Shown here: positions 51,551 through 63,009 of the stretch, piece after piece
How the letters are laid out: every line of letters starts with the position of its first letter
Position numbering within the stretch: position 1 is the first letter of the stretch
Source of the DNA: Desulfoglaeba alkanexedens ALDC
GTDB taxonomy: Bacteria; Desulfobacterota; Syntrophobacteria; Syntrophobacterales; DSM-9756
DNA length: 64,000 nucleotides
Direction of reading: 5' to 3'
Assembly: GCF_005377625.1 (NCBI RefSeq)
Contig: NZ_CP040098.1
Location: 620,001 to 684,000, forward strand
Notes under the pieces: model-generated
Told to the model about the DNA's origin: nothing
Databases searched by the model: none
What the model saw: the letters and a program-made list of their open reading frames with translations, nothing else
Position numbers and translations under genes: made by a program

Positions 51551-52146
51551 CGCCGCTCTTACAACGACTCATACCCTTCCACCTTGTTCCCAAGCTCCAG
51601 CTTGGGAACACAACTGTGCAGAAGCTTCAGCTTCGATTGAGGCCGTTCCCAAGCCATAACTCCCGAACGAGGGGAAAATTCTATTTCCCCTCCCCTTGTG
51701 GGAGGGGATTAAGGGGAGGGGGAAGAGGGGGATTTTCCACCTTGTTCCCAAATTCTATTTCCCCTCCCCTTGACGAGGGGAAAATTCTATTTCCCCTCCC
51801 CTTGTGGGAGGGGATTAAGGGGAGGGGGAACAAGGGGAAGGCCCTGGAAATACTCGAAGATTCTTTCGACGGACTGGTCTTGAAGGCCCCGACGGACCGG
51901 ATGAAAAGGGCGTACTCCGTGCGGTGAAGCAATCTTCAGGACTAGTGCTTGCTGTCGAAGTTTTTTTCATTATAATTAATAAAGTTTGTTGCAACTGACC
52001 TGGCCCGACGGTCGTCTTCTTCCCGACCCGACGGCGGCATACGGCCTGCAGTGGTCCCTGCGAAGATCAGCCCGATCGTTCGGGTTCGGAAGGAACCCAA
52101 CGAGCCTGCATTCTCGGCTCCGGGATCGCTTTGAAGGAGGGCCCCC
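51551..52146. repeat. Intergenic palindromic repeats and promoter region
   Basis: 51585-51835 holds the GTTCCCAAGCTCCAGCTTGG palindrome and two or three tandem copies of the C/G-rich CCCCTTGTGGGAGGGGATTA element, arranged nearly head to tail. 51949-51976 holds a promoter for the U32 gene. No gene is seen. Confidence 0.8.
51949..51976 (+). promoter_or_regulatory. Promoter of the U32 family gene
   Basis: TTGCTG (51949-51954) and TATAAT (51971-51976), 16 bases apart, about 170 bases upstream of the start at 52147. Confidence 0.6.
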
Positions 52147-53178
52147 ATGAATGAACTTTTAGCTCCCGGTGGAACCCTGGCCATGGTGGATGCGGTATTC
52201 ACCCATGGCACCGACGCGGTCTATGTCGGCTGCAAAGGATTCAGCCGCCGCAAGTGCGCATGGGAACTGGAAGATTCCCAAATCCGCGAAGCCATTGACA
52301 TCGCACGCCGCCACGGCGGAAAAGTCCGAGTGGCGGTCAACGCGGACGTCCCCGAGGACAAGTGGTTGGTGGTCTTGGGAAAGATCGCCAAGTACGCGGC
52401 ATGGGGTGCGGAGGGCGTCATCGTGAAGACGCCTTCGGTGATGACCATGGTGCGCGACAACTTCCCGGAATTGGTGATCCACGCGAGTGTCGGGTGCAAC
52501 ATCCAGACACCGGCCCAGATCGCCCAATACAAGGCTTACGGAGCCACCCAGGTGGTGGCGAGCACTGAAATCGATACCGTGGAGAAGCTGCGAACCTTCA
52601 AGGCGGCGGCTGATGCCGTCGGCGTGGCGACTGAACTGCTGGTGCACGGCAACCGCTGTGTGGGGGGTGTCGGCAACTGCAGCTTTCATGAACTGATCAG
52701 CGATTCCTATATCAAACGGACGTACCGGGACGAAGACGGAAACGAAATCGTCGAATACGAAGGCTGGCCGGATCGGAGCGGGAGTTGCTTTCGGTTGTGC
52801 CTGCTGACCGAGGCGCAGCGCGAGAAAGTCTTAAAGCAGCGGGGCCGTTCCGAAAAGGAAATCCGTGACATCAACGAGCGGATTCGTCGGCGTCCCAACG
52901 TGGCGTTCGCCATCAACGGGAAGGAACTCTGGGACATCATGGACCTGGGGATCGCCACCCTCAAGGTCCAGGGTCGCGAATACGCGGTCTCCCTCATCAG
53001 CCGGATGATCGCCCTGTACCGGGCCATGATCCAGGCCCACGCCCGTGGCCAGTCTCATGACGATCCGAACCTTCTGGCGCTCCAGGCGGAACTGGACGCC
53101 ATCGCGAGAGACCGGGACCGGGCGCGCATGGAAAAGACACGGGAACTGCACCGGAACATCAAGGGACTTTACGCTTGA
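52147..53178 (+). CDS. Peptidase U32 family protein
   Basis: A 343-residue U32 family protein; relatives such as TrhP and UbiU/UbiV take part in RNA hydroxylation or oxygen-independent quinone hydroxylation rather than proteolysis. It opens with [20 protein letters not shown], has [20 protein letters not shown] and cysteines in [18 protein letters not shown] and [10 protein letters not shown] that could hold an Fe-S cluster. The C-terminus is [27 protein letters not shown] precedes the ATG. The substrate is not known. Confidence 0.85.
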   Translation: MNELLAPGGTLAMVDAVFTHGTDAVYVGCKGFSRRKCAWELEDSQIREAIDIARRHGGKVRVAVNADVPEDKWLVVLGKIAKYAAWGAEGVIVKTPSVMTMVRDNFPELVIHASVGCNIQTPAQIAQYKAYGATQVVASTEIDTVEKLRTFKAAADAVGVATELLVHGNRCVGGVGNCSFHELISDSYIKRTYRDEDGNEIVEYEGWPDRSGSCFRLCLLTEAQREKVLKQRGRSEKEIRDINERIRRRPNVAFAINGKELWDIMDLGIATLKVQGREYAVSLISRMIALYRAMIQAHARGQSHDDPNLLALQAELDAIARDRDRARMEKTRELHRNIKGLYA

Positions 53179-53279
53179 GCACGACCCGCCCGGGGCCCTT
53201 CGCGCCGGCGTTCTCGCTCGAACGCCGGCAACGGTGGGAACTTTCCTGTACTTCAAGGCGGTGATCCCGGCGCAAGCCA

Positions 53280-53849
53280 TCACAACCGCTTGAGGAGCGG
53301 GAGCGCCTGCCGGAACTCGGGTGTGCCCGCCCGGTTCAGCAACTCATAAATGATCATCTCTGTTGAACTCACCACCGCTCCGGCATGTTCCAGCCGGCGC
53401 AGCCCTGTTTCCCAGTTATACGTACTGCGTGAAGACACCGCATCGCCCGCCACGTGCACCCGATAGCCCAGCCTCGCAGCGTGAGCCCCCGTGTGGAAGA
53501 TGCACACGTGGGTTTCCATCCCGCAAAGCAAGAGAGTCCGGCGCCCCAAGGACTCCAGCCGCCGGGCCATGGCTTCGTTTTCGAGACAGCTGAATTCCAG
53601 CTTGTCCATGACGATCGGCTCAGGAGACATCGCGACGAGTTCAGGCAGAAAGCCGCCGAGTTTTTCCGGGTTGTGCTGTGAAAAGACCATGGGGATCTGG
53701 AAGATGGAGGCGATTTCAATGAGTGCCGCGCAGTGCTTGCGAAGCCTGGCCGGTTCCACGCATAGGTCCAGGATGGCTTTCTGAACATCGACCAAGAGCA
53801 GCACACAGTCGTTTCGGTCCAGAAACTCGCCGTAAATGTTTTCCGTCAT
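53280..53849 (-). CDS. Isochorismatase-like cysteine hydrolase
   Basis: A 189-residue hydrolase. The triad regions are LLLVDVQKAILD (Asp), VMDKLEFSC (Lys) and LLCGMETHVCIFHTGAHA (nucleophilic Cys). This is the YcaC/isochorismatase-like fold. AAGGAG precedes the ATG at 53849. The substrate cannot be named from sequence alone. Confidence 0.9.
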   Translation of the reverse strand: MTENIYGEFLDRNDCVLLLVDVQKAILDLCVEPARLRKHCAALIEIASIFQIPMVFSQHNPEKLGGFLPELVAMSPEPIVMDKLEFSCLENEAMARRLESLGRRTLLLCGMETHVCIFHTGAHAARLGYRVHVAGDAVSSRSTYNWETGLRRLEHAGAVVSSTEMIIYELLNRAGTPEFRQALPLLKRL

Positions 53850-54114
53850 GGGGCGACTCCTTTCTGCTTGGAAAGCGCTTCGATCCGAAAACCGGCACCG
53901 TATCGGCGGGCCGCAACCCCGGGTCTCATCGTGCCACCCATTCCCCGGATTCCTCTTTCTCTTCAGTCCCGGGCCGTCTGTCAAGGCACGAAAAGGATTC
54001 GCTCTGTGGATTTGTGCCGAAGCGAGGGAGAACGCCACGAAGCCGGTTGCACGCACCGCCCCCTTGTGTTAAAAATCAGCCTTGTGAAAATCAGCGTAAA
54101 CAGGAGGATGGATC

Positions 54115-54303
54115 ATGGAGTGGGCCTGGCGGTTGGGGATTTTGGTTCTGGGCGGCGTTCCGGCCATCATCGGTGGAGGCCTTTTCTGGCATTTTTTCGA
54201 AAACTGGACGTCCGTGGTCGTCTGGGAAATCGTCCTGCTGTTTCTGTTGAGCCTCATCATCTCCAAAGGCGACAAGAAGGCGAAAAACGAAGCCCACGGC
54301 TGA
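54115..54303 (+). CDS. Small membrane protein, 62 aa
   Basis: A 62-residue protein with two membrane segments (RLGILVLGGVPAIIGGGLFW and VVVWEIVLLFLLSLIISKG) and a basic tail (KGDKKAKNEAHG). AGGAGG lies 7 bases before the ATG. Family unknown; the strong ribosome site supports translation. Confidence 0.68.
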   Translation: MEWAWRLGILVLGGVPAIIGGGLFWHFFENWTSVVVWEIVLLFLLSLIISKGDKKAKNEAHG

Positions 54304-54474
54304 TGCGGAACGCGCTGGAGTGGGCATGAAGCGCAGGAGGGGCACTCGGCCATGTAGGGCCGGGGCGTGGGAACACCCGGCGCGCCTCGCCTGGGCCCGG
54401 CGGGACTTGCCGCGACCGGAAGCGCCGCACCACGCGTACGAGCATGTAGAAGCAACCGAGGGGAGATCGACCTC

Positions 54475-54678
54475 ATGGAATGCAAGAAAGATCAGAACCT
54501 GCAGCGCTGCAACTGCACCTACGACCCCTGCCCCAGGAAGGGGATATGTTGTGAGTGCCTTCAATATCACCTGAAAAGCCGGGAGCTTCCCGCATGCTGT
54601 TTCCCGGCGGATGCCGAACGGACCTACGACCGGTCCTTTGAACACTTTGCCCGGCTGGTTTCACAGAAAAAGGTCTGA
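54475..54678 (+). CDS. Cys-rich DUF6485-like protein
   Basis: A 67-residue protein, MECKKDQNLQRCNCTYDPCP then GICCECLQYHLKSRELPACC, followed by a helical tail. The six or more cysteines suggest a metal-binding or disulfide-rich fold; it fits the small DUF6485 family. GGGGAG lies 9 bases before the ATG at 54475. Function unknown. Confidence 0.8.
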   Translation: MECKKDQNLQRCNCTYDPCPRKGICCECLQYHLKSRELPACCFPADAERTYDRSFEHFARLVSQKKV

Positions 54679-54887
54679 TGGACCGGCAGCCCGGCCCGTT
54701 TCTTGACGCCAAGCAGCCCCGGACTCCGGTGAAAGTAGAGATGCGGCGAATCGGCGCCGCGCAGCATGAAAAACGTTTCTAGTTCATCGAACAGCACCGG
54801 TTTTGAAGGCCAGGTGTACTCCTTTTCTTCTCTGCGGAAGGACTCCCACTCGCGCAGGGCTTCCGGACCCTGAGCTTCCTTGTTCCT
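54624..54887 (-). pseudogene. Gene remnant without start codon
   Basis: Eighty-eight codons on the minus strand read like a real protein (EALREWESFRREEKEYTWPS, then PVLFDELETFFMLRGADSPH and LYFHRSPGLLGVKKRAGLPV). A stop lies just upstream and there is no start codon before the coding-like stretch. It is cut on its 5' side by the repeat block at 54890-55085. The family is not recognised. It overlaps the DUF6485 gene at its 3' end. Confidence 0.4.
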
Positions 54888-55213
54888 CTAGGATCTGGCT
54901 TGCCCGCGATGCAAACCATCTGTAGGAGCGGCAGATTGTGGGACCGCCGCCCACCCCCCGCGATGAACCAACCCCAATGCCCCGGCCCGGTTTTCCGTTA
55001 TCGGTAGGAGCGGGTTTGCCCGCGACCCGTAAAACCGGCTATGCCCCGTTGACCCTGATCGCCGGCAAGCCGGCTCCTACAGGGCATAAATCGCTCCTTA
55101 AATGCCGTTCGCGAACCGCCCCTACGCGAAGAAATGGACCCTCAATCCCCACAAGGGTGACGGGTATGCTCAGACAGCCTCTCACCGAAGCATCGATCAT
55201 GGAGGTGAACATC
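54888..55213. repeat. TAGGAGC dispersed repeats upstream of cutA
   Basis: Two inverted pairs of the TGTAGGAGC...TTGCCGGCGA type (54905-54990 and 55003-55085) match the family at 46016-46195. The rest is the leader of cutA; no clear promoter. Confidence 0.75.
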
Positions 55214-55555
55214 ATGAGGGATGAAGCCCTGGTCGTCTTGGTCACGGCCGGTAATCGTGACGAAGCCGCCCGCATCGCGAAAGCGCTCGTCGAAGACAGA
55301 CTCGCCGCCTGCGTCAACATCGTTCCGTCCATCCGGTCCATCTACACGTGGCAAGGCGAAGTATGCGACGACGAAGAGCTGCTCCTCATCATCAAGACCC
55401 GCAAAGGCGTCATGGACGGCCTGAAAGTGCGTGTCCGCGAACTCCACAGCTATGAAGTCCCCGAAGTCATCGCGTTCAGTATCTGTGACGGATCCATCGA
55501 CTACCTGGCATGGATCGAGGAAAGCACCCGGAATCCGAGGACGGCGCCTCGATAA
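55214..55555 (+). CDS. cutA: Divalent-cation tolerance protein CutA
   Basis: A 113-residue CutA, a small trimeric protein of the PII-like fold that is linked to copper tolerance. It shows LVTAGNRDEAARIAKALVED, LAACVNIVPSIRSIYTWQGE and HSYEVPEVIAF. The ATG at 55214 has GGAGGTG upstream; an ATG at 55199 overlaps that site. It ends 2 bases from the convergent hisD stop. Confidence 0.95.
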   Translation: MRDEALVVLVTAGNRDEAARIAKALVEDRLAACVNIVPSIRSIYTWQGEVCDDEELLLIIKTRKGVMDGLKVRVRELHSYEVPEVIAFSICDGSIDYLAWIEESTRNPRTAPR

Positions 55556-55557
55556 CG

Positions 55558-56871
55558 CTATCGCTGATCGGCTTCCATTCGGGCTCGAATGGAGGCGGCG
55601 TGGGCGTCGAGTCCTTCCAGCCGCGCAAGTTGCATGACGGCCTCGGCGTCCCTTGCGAAGGCTTCCTGTGAATAGGCGACGATACTGGTCTTTTTGACAA
55701 AATGGTCCACGCTGAGTGCGGAGGCGAAGCGGGCGGTTCCGGCGGTCGGGAGCACGTGGTTGGGTCCGGCGAAATAATCCCCGATCGGCTCCGGCGTGTG
55801 AGTGCCGATGAAGACGGCACCGGCATTGTGGATCTTGCCCAGGCATGCCCAGGGGTCCCGAACCTGGATTTCCAGGTGTTCGGGCGCCAGGCGGTTGGCC
55901 AGGCCCACGGCTTGCTCCAGGTTCTGAACCCGAAAGATCGCCCCGTAGCGGTTCAGGGCCTCCCGGATCACGTCCCGGCGAGGCAGTTCCCCCAGCCGGC
56001 GTTCGAGCCCGACGGCCGCGGCGCGGGCGAGCGAAGGATCCGTGGTGACCAGCACGGCACTGGCCAGGGGGTCGTGTTCGGCCTGGCTCAAAAGGTCAGC
56101 CGCCACGTGTTCCGGGCTTGCCGTTTCGTCCGCCAGAACCAGGATTTCACTGGGGCCGGCCAACAGGTCGATCCCGACTTCGCCTGAAACCAGCTTCTTG
56201 GCCAGCGTGACATAGATGTTGCCCGGGCCGACGATCACGTCCACCGGGCGCACCGACGGCGTCCCGAAGGCCAGCGCAGCCACGGCCCACGCGCTTCCGA
56301 TCCGGTGGATGCGGCGGACGCCGACCTCTTTGGCCGTGACGAGAAGGTACGGATTCACCGTTCCATCCCGACGGGGCGGCGTCACCATGGCGATATCGGA
56401 AACCCCCGCCACCCGCGCCGGGACGGCGGTCATGAGGACGGTGGAAATGAGCGGGGTTTCCCCGCCTTTTCCACCGGGAATGTAAAGGCCCGCCGAGGCC
56501 ACCGGCCGGAGGATCTGGCCGAGAAACGTTCCATCGTCCCGGGTCATGAACCAGGAAGAGCGGAGCTGCCACCGGTGAAAGGCTTCGATGTGAGCGCGGG
56601 CCCGTTCCAGGGTGTCGAAGAACGAACGGTCCACGCGGTCGTAAGCCGCCTGGACTTCCCGTTCCGAAACCAGGAGCTGCTCCTCGCGGAATTCGGGGGC
56701 GTCGAACCGGCGGGTGAAACCGACCAGCGCTGCATCGCCTTCACGCCTCACCGCGGAAAGGATTTCAGAAACCCGGGATTCCAGCTCCGGGTCCGCCCCC
56801 GGTCGGCGCCGTTCGATCCGCAGAAGCCTTTCTTCGGCGGCACTGGAAGGATAGTCGAGGACAGGCAGCAC
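55558..56871 (-). CDS. hisD: Histidinol dehydrogenase HisD
   Basis: HisD makes the last two oxidation steps of histidine biosynthesis. The 437-residue enzyme shows [53 protein letters not shown] and [19 protein letters not shown]. The zinc and active-site His pair is in [14 protein letters not shown]. The start is the GTG at 56871 with AAAGGAG upstream, giving MLPVLDYPS; a GTG at 56919 overlaps the rlpA stop and would add 16 residues. It ends the hisS-aspS operon. Confidence 0.95.
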   Translation of the reverse strand: MLPVLDYPSSAAEERLLRIERRRPGADPELESRVSEILSAVRREGDAALVGFTRRFDAPEFREEQLLVSEREVQAAYDRVDRSFFDTLERARAHIEAFHRWQLRSSWFMTRDDGTFLGQILRPVASAGLYIPGGKGGETPLISTVLMTAVPARVAGVSDIAMVTPPRRDGTVNPYLLVTAKEVGVRRIHRIGSAWAVAALAFGTPSVRPVDVIVGPGNIYVTLAKKLVSGEVGIDLLAGPSEILVLADETASPEHVAADLLSQAEHDPLASAVLVTTDPSLARAAAVGLERRLGELPRRDVIREALNRYGAIFRVQNLEQAVGLANRLAPEHLEIQVRDPWACLGKIHNAGAVFIGTHTPEPIGDYFAGPNHVLPTAGTARFASALSVDHFVKKTSIVAYSQEAFARDAEAVMQLARLEGLDAHAASIRARMEADQR

Positions 56872-56915
56872 GGCTCTCTCCTTTGAACGTTTCCCAAAGC
56901 CGATCGGCGCCGTTG

Positions 56916-57755
56916 TCACGTCTCTTCAAGGGCCACCACGAAGGCGTCCGAAAACCCTCGCTCCCTCAGGCGATCGAGAGCCTCCAGGGCACGGTCCAAG
57001 TCCCCGAAGCGGCCGATCTGAACGCGGTAGTACAGGGATCCTTCGTGACGAAACGGCGTGAGGCGCACCGGTTGATACTCGGGCGCCATCCGGGCTTGAA
57101 GGCGCTGCGCGTTTTCGGGTTCTCGAAAGGCCCCGACCTGCACGGTGAACGGTCCGGCACGATACGCACGGATCGGTTCAACCTGCCAGACGGTGGTTCC
57201 CGCCACCACCTGCGGCGAAGCCACCTGCACGGCGGCCACATGCACCGGCGCGACACCTTCCCCCGCCATGCCGAGCGCCTTGGCGGCTTCGTAAGAAAGG
57301 TCGATGATTCGCCCGGAGACAAAAGGCCCGCGATCGTTGATCCTTACCAGAATACTCCGCCCGGTGACCTGGTGGGTGACCTTCACATGGGTGCCCAGGG
57401 GAAGGATCTTGTGAGCGGCGGTCATGGCGTACATATTGTAAGGTTCGCCGCTGGCCGTCGGCCTGCCGTGCCAGTCCCGCCCGTACCAGCTGGCCAGCCC
57501 CTCTTCTTCATACCCTTCCGCCGAAGGAAGGGGATAATACCAGGTGCCGTTGATCTGGTAAGGCCTCTGCCCGCGGAGCGGGGGCGGCGTCGGCACGGCG
57601 AGCATGGAAACGGAAGGCTCGGGAGCCGGCTTCCGCCCCCCGCAGCCCGACATCGAAAGCGCGGCAACAGCCAGCCACACACAGATCTTCAGCCACCCCG
57701 CAACCCTCAAGCGCTTGCCACCCGCCGTCGTCCGTATTTCGTTTCCCCCCGGCAT
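56916..57755 (-). CDS. rlpA: RlpA-type septal lytic transglycosylase
   Basis: A 279-residue lipoprotein. The signal sequence ends in SMSGC, so Cys38 is lipidated. The DPBB domain ([53 protein letters not shown]) is followed by a C-terminal SPOR domain ([20 protein letters not shown]). It cleaves peptidoglycan strands lacking stem peptides at the septum. Its start lies 2 bases after the stop of the DRE-TIM gene; the stop overlaps the alternative hisD start. Confidence 0.93.
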   Translation of the reverse strand: MPGGNEIRTTAGGKRLRVAGWLKICVWLAVAALSMSGCGGRKPAPEPSVSMLAVPTPPPLRGQRPYQINGTWYYPLPSAEGYEEEGLASWYGRDWHGRPTASGEPYNMYAMTAAHKILPLGTHVKVTHQVTGRSILVRINDRGPFVSGRIIDLSYEAAKALGMAGEGVAPVHVAAVQVASPQVVAGTTVWQVEPIRAYRAGPFTVQVGAFREPENAQRLQARMAPEYQPVRLTPFRHEGSLYYRVQIGRFGDLDRALEALDRLRERGFSDAFVVALEET

Positions 57756-57757
57756 GG

Positions 57758-59596
57758 CTAACCCCGTCCCGCTTTTTCCATCTCCTCCATCTTGGCCAGG
57801 TCTTCAAAACGAATGTCGATCCCCAAGACCCCCACAATCTCTTCCATCTCGTTGCGGATGGGGGCCGACACTGTGATGCACAGCGCCGACGTATATCGGG
57901 ATGTGTAAAAATCGGTCACGTGGACCTTTCCGTCCTTCATGGGGCCGACGAACCAGGGCCGGTCGGAGAGGTCTTCGCCCACCTTGGCGGATTCGTACTT
58001 GGCCTTGTCCACGATGTGGGTGATGTTTCGCGTGATCTTCCGACCTTCGCTGTCGGTGATATAGATGTACTGGATGAACGGGTTGAGGTCCACAAGGGTC
58101 TGGAGCACGGGTTCCTGCAGCTCGGGATCCATGCTCTTGATGGCTTCATTTTCCACGACCTCAGCCACCAGATGGGCGGCCAGCGAATGGGCTCTCGCTT
58201 TCAACCGGTCGAATTCGCTCACGAAGTATTCGGGCAGATAGCGCCTGGACCAGCGTTCCAGTTCCTCGTTGGAAATGGAGGTATTTCGCCCCTTGGCGTA
58301 TTCTTCCATGATCCGCTTGTGGATTTTGACGATCCCGGGGTGACGCTTGTCGAGCCGCGATTCGGGGGGGAGGCGCAGGCGGCTGTTCACCCAATAGGCG
58401 ACACTCGCCACGCCCGACTTGTCCGTGATGATGATGCTGATCGGTCGTTTGAGGATCTTCTGGGTATTGAAGACATTGTAGATTTCTTCGTCTTTCACTA
58501 AGCCGTCCGCATGTATCCCGGCGCGCGTGGCGTTGAAATCTTCGCCGACGAAGGGATAATTGGGAGGAATGCGGTAGCCGAGTTCCTTTTGGAAATACTC
58601 CGCCACGTCCGTGATGGCCGTGGTGTCAATGCCGGCCGAATCCCCACGAAGGGCCAGGTATTCGATGATGAGCCCTTCGATGGGGGCGTTCCCGGTGCGT
58701 TCACCGAATCCGAGCAAGGTTCCGTTGGCGCCGCTGCAGCCGTAGAGCCAGGCGGTGGAGGCATTCACCAGCACCTTGTGAAAATCGTTGTGGCCGTGCC
58801 ATTCCAGAAGGTGCCCCGGAACGCCAGCTTCGTCGATGAAGGCTCGCACCAGCTTGGGGACGCTCCGCGGAAGCGCTGCACCGGGATAGGTCACGCCGAA
58901 GCCCATGGTGTCGCAGAGCCGGATCTTGATGTCCACGCCGCTTTCTTCCCGGAGTTTCATGAGTTCGATGGCGAGGGGGATACAGAATTCGTAGATGTCG
59001 GCACGGGTTATGTCCTCGAAATGGCAACGGGGCTTGATACCCTTTTCCAGCGCCGCCTTGGCGATGCCCAGGTATCTGTCGAGCGCTTCCTTGCGGCTCC
59101 ATTTGAGCTTCAAGAAAATGTGGTAGTCCGAAACGGACGACAGGATACCTGTTTCCTGGAGGCCCATATCCACCACCAGCTGCATGTCCGCTTCCACGGC
59201 CCGGATCCAGCCTGTGATTTCCGGGTATCGATAGCCTCGAGCCAGGCACCGCTCCAGCGCCTCCCGGTCCTTGTCCGTGTACAGGAAGAACTCAGCCTGG
59301 CGAATGACGCCGTTGGGTCCGGAGAGGCGGTGAAGGAAATCGAAGATGGTTTCGATCTGCTTGACGGTATACGGCGGCCTGGCCTGCTGGCCGTCGCGGA
59401 AGGTGGTGTCCGTGATGAAGATGTCTTCCGCCGGATCGATGGGCAGCAGCTTGTGATCGAAATCGACCTTTGGGACTTCTTCGTAGGGAAAGACGGAGCG
59501 CATCAGGTTGGGTTCCGCCACGTCCACCAACCGGTGCCGCCAGAATTGAGAATGCTCGTGTTCCAACACCCGCTTTTGGGCGTTCCAACGGGCCAT
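57758..59596 (-). CDS. DRE-TIM (HMGL-like) enzyme with C-terminal Cache/PDC-like domain
   Basis: A 612-residue protein. Residues about 45-440 are a DRE-TIM metallolyase barrel: [20 protein letters not shown] opens it, with [60 protein letters not shown] and AGIHADG. This family includes homocitrate, isopropylmalate and (Re)-citrate synthases; the last is used by several Desulfobacterota, so it is the best guess. About 450-612 form an unusual tail with [60 protein letters not shown] and [13 protein letters not shown], like an extracellular-type PAS/Cache sensor. No membrane helix precedes it. GGGAGGT precedes the ATG at 59596. Confidence 0.82.
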   Translation of the reverse strand: MARWNAQKRVLEHEHSQFWRHRLVDVAEPNLMRSVFPYEEVPKVDFDHKLLPIDPAEDIFITDTTFRDGQQARPPYTVKQIETIFDFLHRLSGPNGVIRQAEFFLYTDKDREALERCLARGYRYPEITGWIRAVEADMQLVVDMGLQETGILSSVSDYHIFLKLKWSRKEALDRYLGIAKAALEKGIKPRCHFEDITRADIYEFCIPLAIELMKLREESGVDIKIRLCDTMGFGVTYPGAALPRSVPKLVRAFIDEAGVPGHLLEWHGHNDFHKVLVNASTAWLYGCSGANGTLLGFGERTGNAPIEGLIIEYLALRGDSAGIDTTAITDVAEYFQKELGYRIPPNYPFVGEDFNATRAGIHADGLVKDEEIYNVFNTQKILKRPISIIITDKSGVASVAYWVNSRLRLPPESRLDKRHPGIVKIHKRIMEEYAKGRNTSISNEELERWSRRYLPEYFVSEFDRLKARAHSLAAHLVAEVVENEAIKSMDPELQEPVLQTLVDLNPFIQYIYITDSEGRKITRNITHIVDKAKYESAKVGEDLSDRPWFVGPMKDGKVHVTDFYTSRYTSALCITVSAPIRNEMEEIVGVLGIDIRFEDLAKMEEMEKAGRG

Positions 59597-59601
59597 GGGG
59601 G

Positions 59602-61470
59602 TTACCTCCCTGCTTTTTCGATCTTCACGCACAGCTCCAGGAGCTGGTTGATGTCCGGCTCGGACGGCGCTCCACTCATGAGGCACGTGGCCTTCTGTGT
59701 CTTAGGAAAGGCGATCACGTCGCGGATGGAAGACGACCCGCTCATGAGCATGATCAGCCGGTCGAAACCGAAAGCTATGCCGCCGTGGGGGGGCGCCCCA
59801 TATTGAAGGGCTTCCAAGAGGAATCCGAACTTCTCCTCGGCTTCCTCCGCGCCGATGCCCAGGGCCGCAAACAGCCGCTGCTGAACGTCATGCCGGTGAA
59901 TCCGGATGCTCCCTCCGCCCAGCTCCGTTCCGTTCAACACGAGGTCGTAGGCGCGGCTCCTCACCGCTTCCGGCTGGGTTTCCAGCCTGTCCAGGTCTTC
60001 TTCCATGGGCGCGGTGAACGGGTGGTGCACGGCGGTGAACCGCTTTTCATCCGCATCCCATTCAAGGAGCGGAAACTGGGTGACCCAAGTGAATTTGTAA
60101 ACGGAAGTGTCCATAAGAGCAAGCTGTTGAGCGAGGCGGACCCGGAGGTTCCCCAAGGCGTCGTGAACGATGCCGGGCTGGTCGGCCACGAAAAAGAGGA
60201 TGTCGCCTTGCCGGGCTTGAAGCCTTTGGCCGAGCGCCTCCCGGACCGGATCCCCCAGGAACTTGGCAATGGGCGACTGCCACCCGTCCGGCTGAAGCTT
60301 GATCCAGGCCATGCCCTTGGCTCCGAAGATTTTCACATATTCTATCAGCTCGTCCAGTTCCTTGCGGGAGAGGCGGCCGCCCTCCGGAAGGCGGATGGCT
60401 TTCACCACGCCGCCCCGCTCCACCGCCTGCTGGAAGACTCGAACGTCGGACCGCCGCGCAATATCGGTCACGTCCACCAGTTCCAGACCGTACCGGATGT
60501 CCGGCCGGTCTGTCCCGTAGCGATCCACCGCTTCGGCATAGGTGATGCGGGGAAACGGGGTCTCCAGGGAAACCCCTGCAAGTTCCCGGAAGAGCGCCTC
60601 GATCCACCCTTCGATCAGCTCGTAGATCTGTTCTTCGGTGATGAAAGACATTTCCAGGTCGAGCTGCGTGAACTCGGGCTGCCGGTCCGCCCGCAGATCC
60701 TCGTCCCGAAAGCACTTGACGAGCTGCATGTACCGTTCGAAGCCGGCCACCATGAGGAGCTGCTTGAAGATCTGGGGCGACTGGGGCAATGCGTAAAAAT
60801 TCCCCGGACTCACACGGCTCGGCACCAGGTAGTCCCGGGCCCCTTCGGGGGTGCTGCGTGTTAGAATTGGGGTTTCCACTTCGAGAAACCCACGTTGGGC
60901 GAAATAGTTCCGCGTCAGCACGGCCGCTTGGTGCCGCAGCTTGAGATTGCGCATCATCGAGGGACGGCGAAGATCCAGATACCGGTAACGAAGGCGGATG
61001 CTTTCGTTGGCGTCGGTGTCGTCCTCAATGGGAAAGGGAGGCGTTCGGGAGGTATTGAGAATACGAAGCTCGTGCACCAGGACCTCGATTCCTCCGGTGA
61101 CCAACCTGGGATTGGCCATCCCTTCCGGCCGCAGGCGCACCGTGCCTTCGACCGCAATGACGTATTCGCTCCGAAGCGCATGGGCCCTTCGGTGCGACGT
61201 CTCGTCGGCCTGCGGATCGAACACCACCTGGGTGACGCCTTCGCGGTCCCTCAGATCGATGAAGATGAGCCCCCCGTGATCTCTTCGCCGATCCACCCAT
61301 CCCATGAGCCTCACCCGGGCCCCCACGTTCCCGGTTCCAAGGCTGTTGCAATCGTGCGTCTTGACCCAATCCCCCAGGCTGTCCAGCGTGACCTTCTGGG
61401 CTTCCAGTTCCTTGGCTTCCGGATCGTCTTTGAATCGCTCCCCGGGGAGCGTGGCATCATGAGTCATCAT
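59602..61470 (-). CDS. aspS: Aspartyl-tRNA synthetase AspS
   Basis: A 622-residue class II synthetase that charges tRNA-Asp (the bacterial type, possibly also tRNA-Asn in this lineage). The OB-fold anticodon domain contains [19 protein letters not shown]. Class II motifs are [15 protein letters not shown], then [20 protein letters not shown] and [20 protein letters not shown]. The GAD insertion lies in the middle. The start overlaps the hisS stop by 4 bases. Confidence 0.95.
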   Translation of the reverse strand: MMTHDATLPGERFKDDPEAKELEAQKVTLDSLGDWVKTHDCNSLGTGNVGARVRLMGWVDRRRDHGGLIFIDLRDREGVTQVVFDPQADETSHRRAHALRSEYVIAVEGTVRLRPEGMANPRLVTGGIEVLVHELRILNTSRTPPFPIEDDTDANESIRLRYRYLDLRRPSMMRNLKLRHQAAVLTRNYFAQRGFLEVETPILTRSTPEGARDYLVPSRVSPGNFYALPQSPQIFKQLLMVAGFERYMQLVKCFRDEDLRADRQPEFTQLDLEMSFITEEQIYELIEGWIEALFRELAGVSLETPFPRITYAEAVDRYGTDRPDIRYGLELVDVTDIARRSDVRVFQQAVERGGVVKAIRLPEGGRLSRKELDELIEYVKIFGAKGMAWIKLQPDGWQSPIAKFLGDPVREALGQRLQARQGDILFFVADQPGIVHDALGNLRVRLAQQLALMDTSVYKFTWVTQFPLLEWDADEKRFTAVHHPFTAPMEEDLDRLETQPEAVRSRAYDLVLNGTELGGGSIRIHRHDVQQRLFAALGIGAEEAEEKFGFLLEALQYGAPPHGGIAFGFDRLIMLMSGSSSIRDVIAFPKTQKATCLMSGAPSEPDINQLLELCVKIEKAGR

Positions 61471-62747
61471 CGATTCCTTGTCGAATGCTTCCGGATAAAC
61501 TCCGTCAGAAAATCCACCGCGGTCGCCAGCGGCACCTCCACCTGGTTCTTTTCGATCATATCACGAAGCGGCGCGGCGTTTCGTTGGATTTCATCCTGGC
61601 CCAGGATGAGAACATAACGGGCGCCCAGCTTGTCCGCACGCCTCATCTGACTCTTGAGACCCGCGTTTCCGTATTCCATCTCCGCGGCCACACCTCGATC
61701 ACGGAGCCTCTGAACCATCAGGAAACACCGGTCGCGCGCGTCATCTCCCACTGAGGCGAGAAAGATCTCCGGGGTTTTCAAGGTGCCGTCCTGGGATTGT
61801 TGGAGCAGCAGAATGAGCCGTTCCATGCCGATGGCGAAACCGATGCCCGGAAGGTCCGGGCCGCCCAGGTCCTTCATGAGCCCGTCGTAGCGCCCTCCGC
61901 CCCCCACGGCGTTTTGGGCCCCCAGCTGATCCGTGATCACTTCAAAGGTCGTCCGCATGTAATAGTCGAGTCCTCGGACCATGCGGGGGTCGATCCGGTA
62001 CGGGGTCTCCAGCCGGTCCAGGTGGCGCTTTACCGCCTCAAAATGTTCCGCGCAGTCCCGGCACAGAAAGTCGAGAAGAGCCGGCGCCTCCTCCATCTGC
62101 TCCCGGCACTGCTCCACTTTACAGTCGAAGGCCCGCAGCGGGTTCACCCGGCTCCTCCGGGCGCAGTCCGGGCAGAGAGCGGCGATTCTTTCTTCCAGGA
62201 ATGCCTGGAGACTTTCCCGGAAGGGCTTCCGGCACTCGCGGCAACCCAGGGAGTTGATGTGCAGTTTCACGCCGCCGATACCCAGTTTTTCAAGGAAGCA
62301 GCGCAGCATGAACATGATCTCGGCGTCCAGCATGGGATCGTCGATGCCGAAGGCTTCGGCGTCGATCTGGTGGAACTGGCGGTACCGCCCCTTTTGAGGC
62401 CGCTCGTGGCGGAACATGGGCCCCAAGGTATAAAACTTTCGGGCCAGAGGATCCGACTGGAGATTGCGTTCGATGAAGGCCCGCACGATGGACGCGGTGG
62501 CTTCCGGGCGAAGCGTCAGCCACCGTCCCTTGCGGTCGGGAAACGCGTACATTTCCTTTTCCACGATGTCTGTGCTCTCACCGATGCTTCGAGCGAAAAG
62601 TTCCAGCTTCTCGACCAACGGCGTTCGAATCTCCCGGTAACCGAAGGTTTCCAACACTTCCCGGGCCGTCGCCTCCACCTTCTGCCACCAGCCGATGTCG
62701 TGGGGTAAAATATCGTTCATGCCTTTGACGGCTTGAATGTATTCCAT
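61467..62747 (-). CDS. hisS: Histidyl-tRNA synthetase HisS
   Basis: A 426-residue class II synthetase that charges tRNA-His. It shows [47 protein letters not shown] (motif 2), [14 protein letters not shown] (histidine-binding loop) and [13 protein letters not shown]. The C-terminal anticodon domain ends in [20 protein letters not shown] precedes the ATG at 62747. It is the first gene of the operon hisS-aspS-DRE-TIM-rlpA-hisD. Confidence 0.95.
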   Translation of the reverse strand: MEYIQAVKGMNDILPHDIGWWQKVEATAREVLETFGYREIRTPLVEKLELFARSIGESTDIVEKEMYAFPDRKGRWLTLRPEATASIVRAFIERNLQSDPLARKFYTLGPMFRHERPQKGRYRQFHQIDAEAFGIDDPMLDAEIMFMLRCFLEKLGIGGVKLHINSLGCRECRKPFRESLQAFLEERIAALCPDCARRSRVNPLRAFDCKVEQCREQMEEAPALLDFLCRDCAEHFEAVKRHLDRLETPYRIDPRMVRGLDYYMRTTFEVITDQLGAQNAVGGGGRYDGLMKDLGGPDLPGIGFAIGMERLILLLQQSQDGTLKTPEIFLASVGDDARDRCFLMVQRLRDRGVAAEMEYGNAGLKSQMRRADKLGARYVLILGQDEIQRNAAPLRDMIEKNQVEVPLATAVDFLTEFIRKHSTRNR

Positions 62748-62848
62748 TTGAATCCTCGCAGGCGCACCCCGGCCGGCCGCCGGGGATTCCATCAACGGCC
62801 CCATCCACCTCAAATCCGCTTCTTCAAGTACCGAATCGTAAAAGAGAT

Positions 62849-62878
62849 TTACTAGGTAACCGTGCCCACCGTTGTCAA
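62849..62878 (-). promoter_or_regulatory. Candidate promoter of the hisS operon
   Basis: TTGACA (62873-62878) and TAGTAA (62849-62854) on the minus strand, 18 bases apart, about 100 bases upstream of hisS. Confidence 0.5.
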
Positions 62879-63009
62879 GGAAAACCTCGACCCCCGACGC
62901 GGGCGGCCGGAAGGCGTCTCCATGCACCAGGATACGTCAACCCCTTGACGCTTTTCTTCTCGCATTTTCCGACGAAATATGGTTTACAAACTACCATAAC
63001 CGGGATTTG

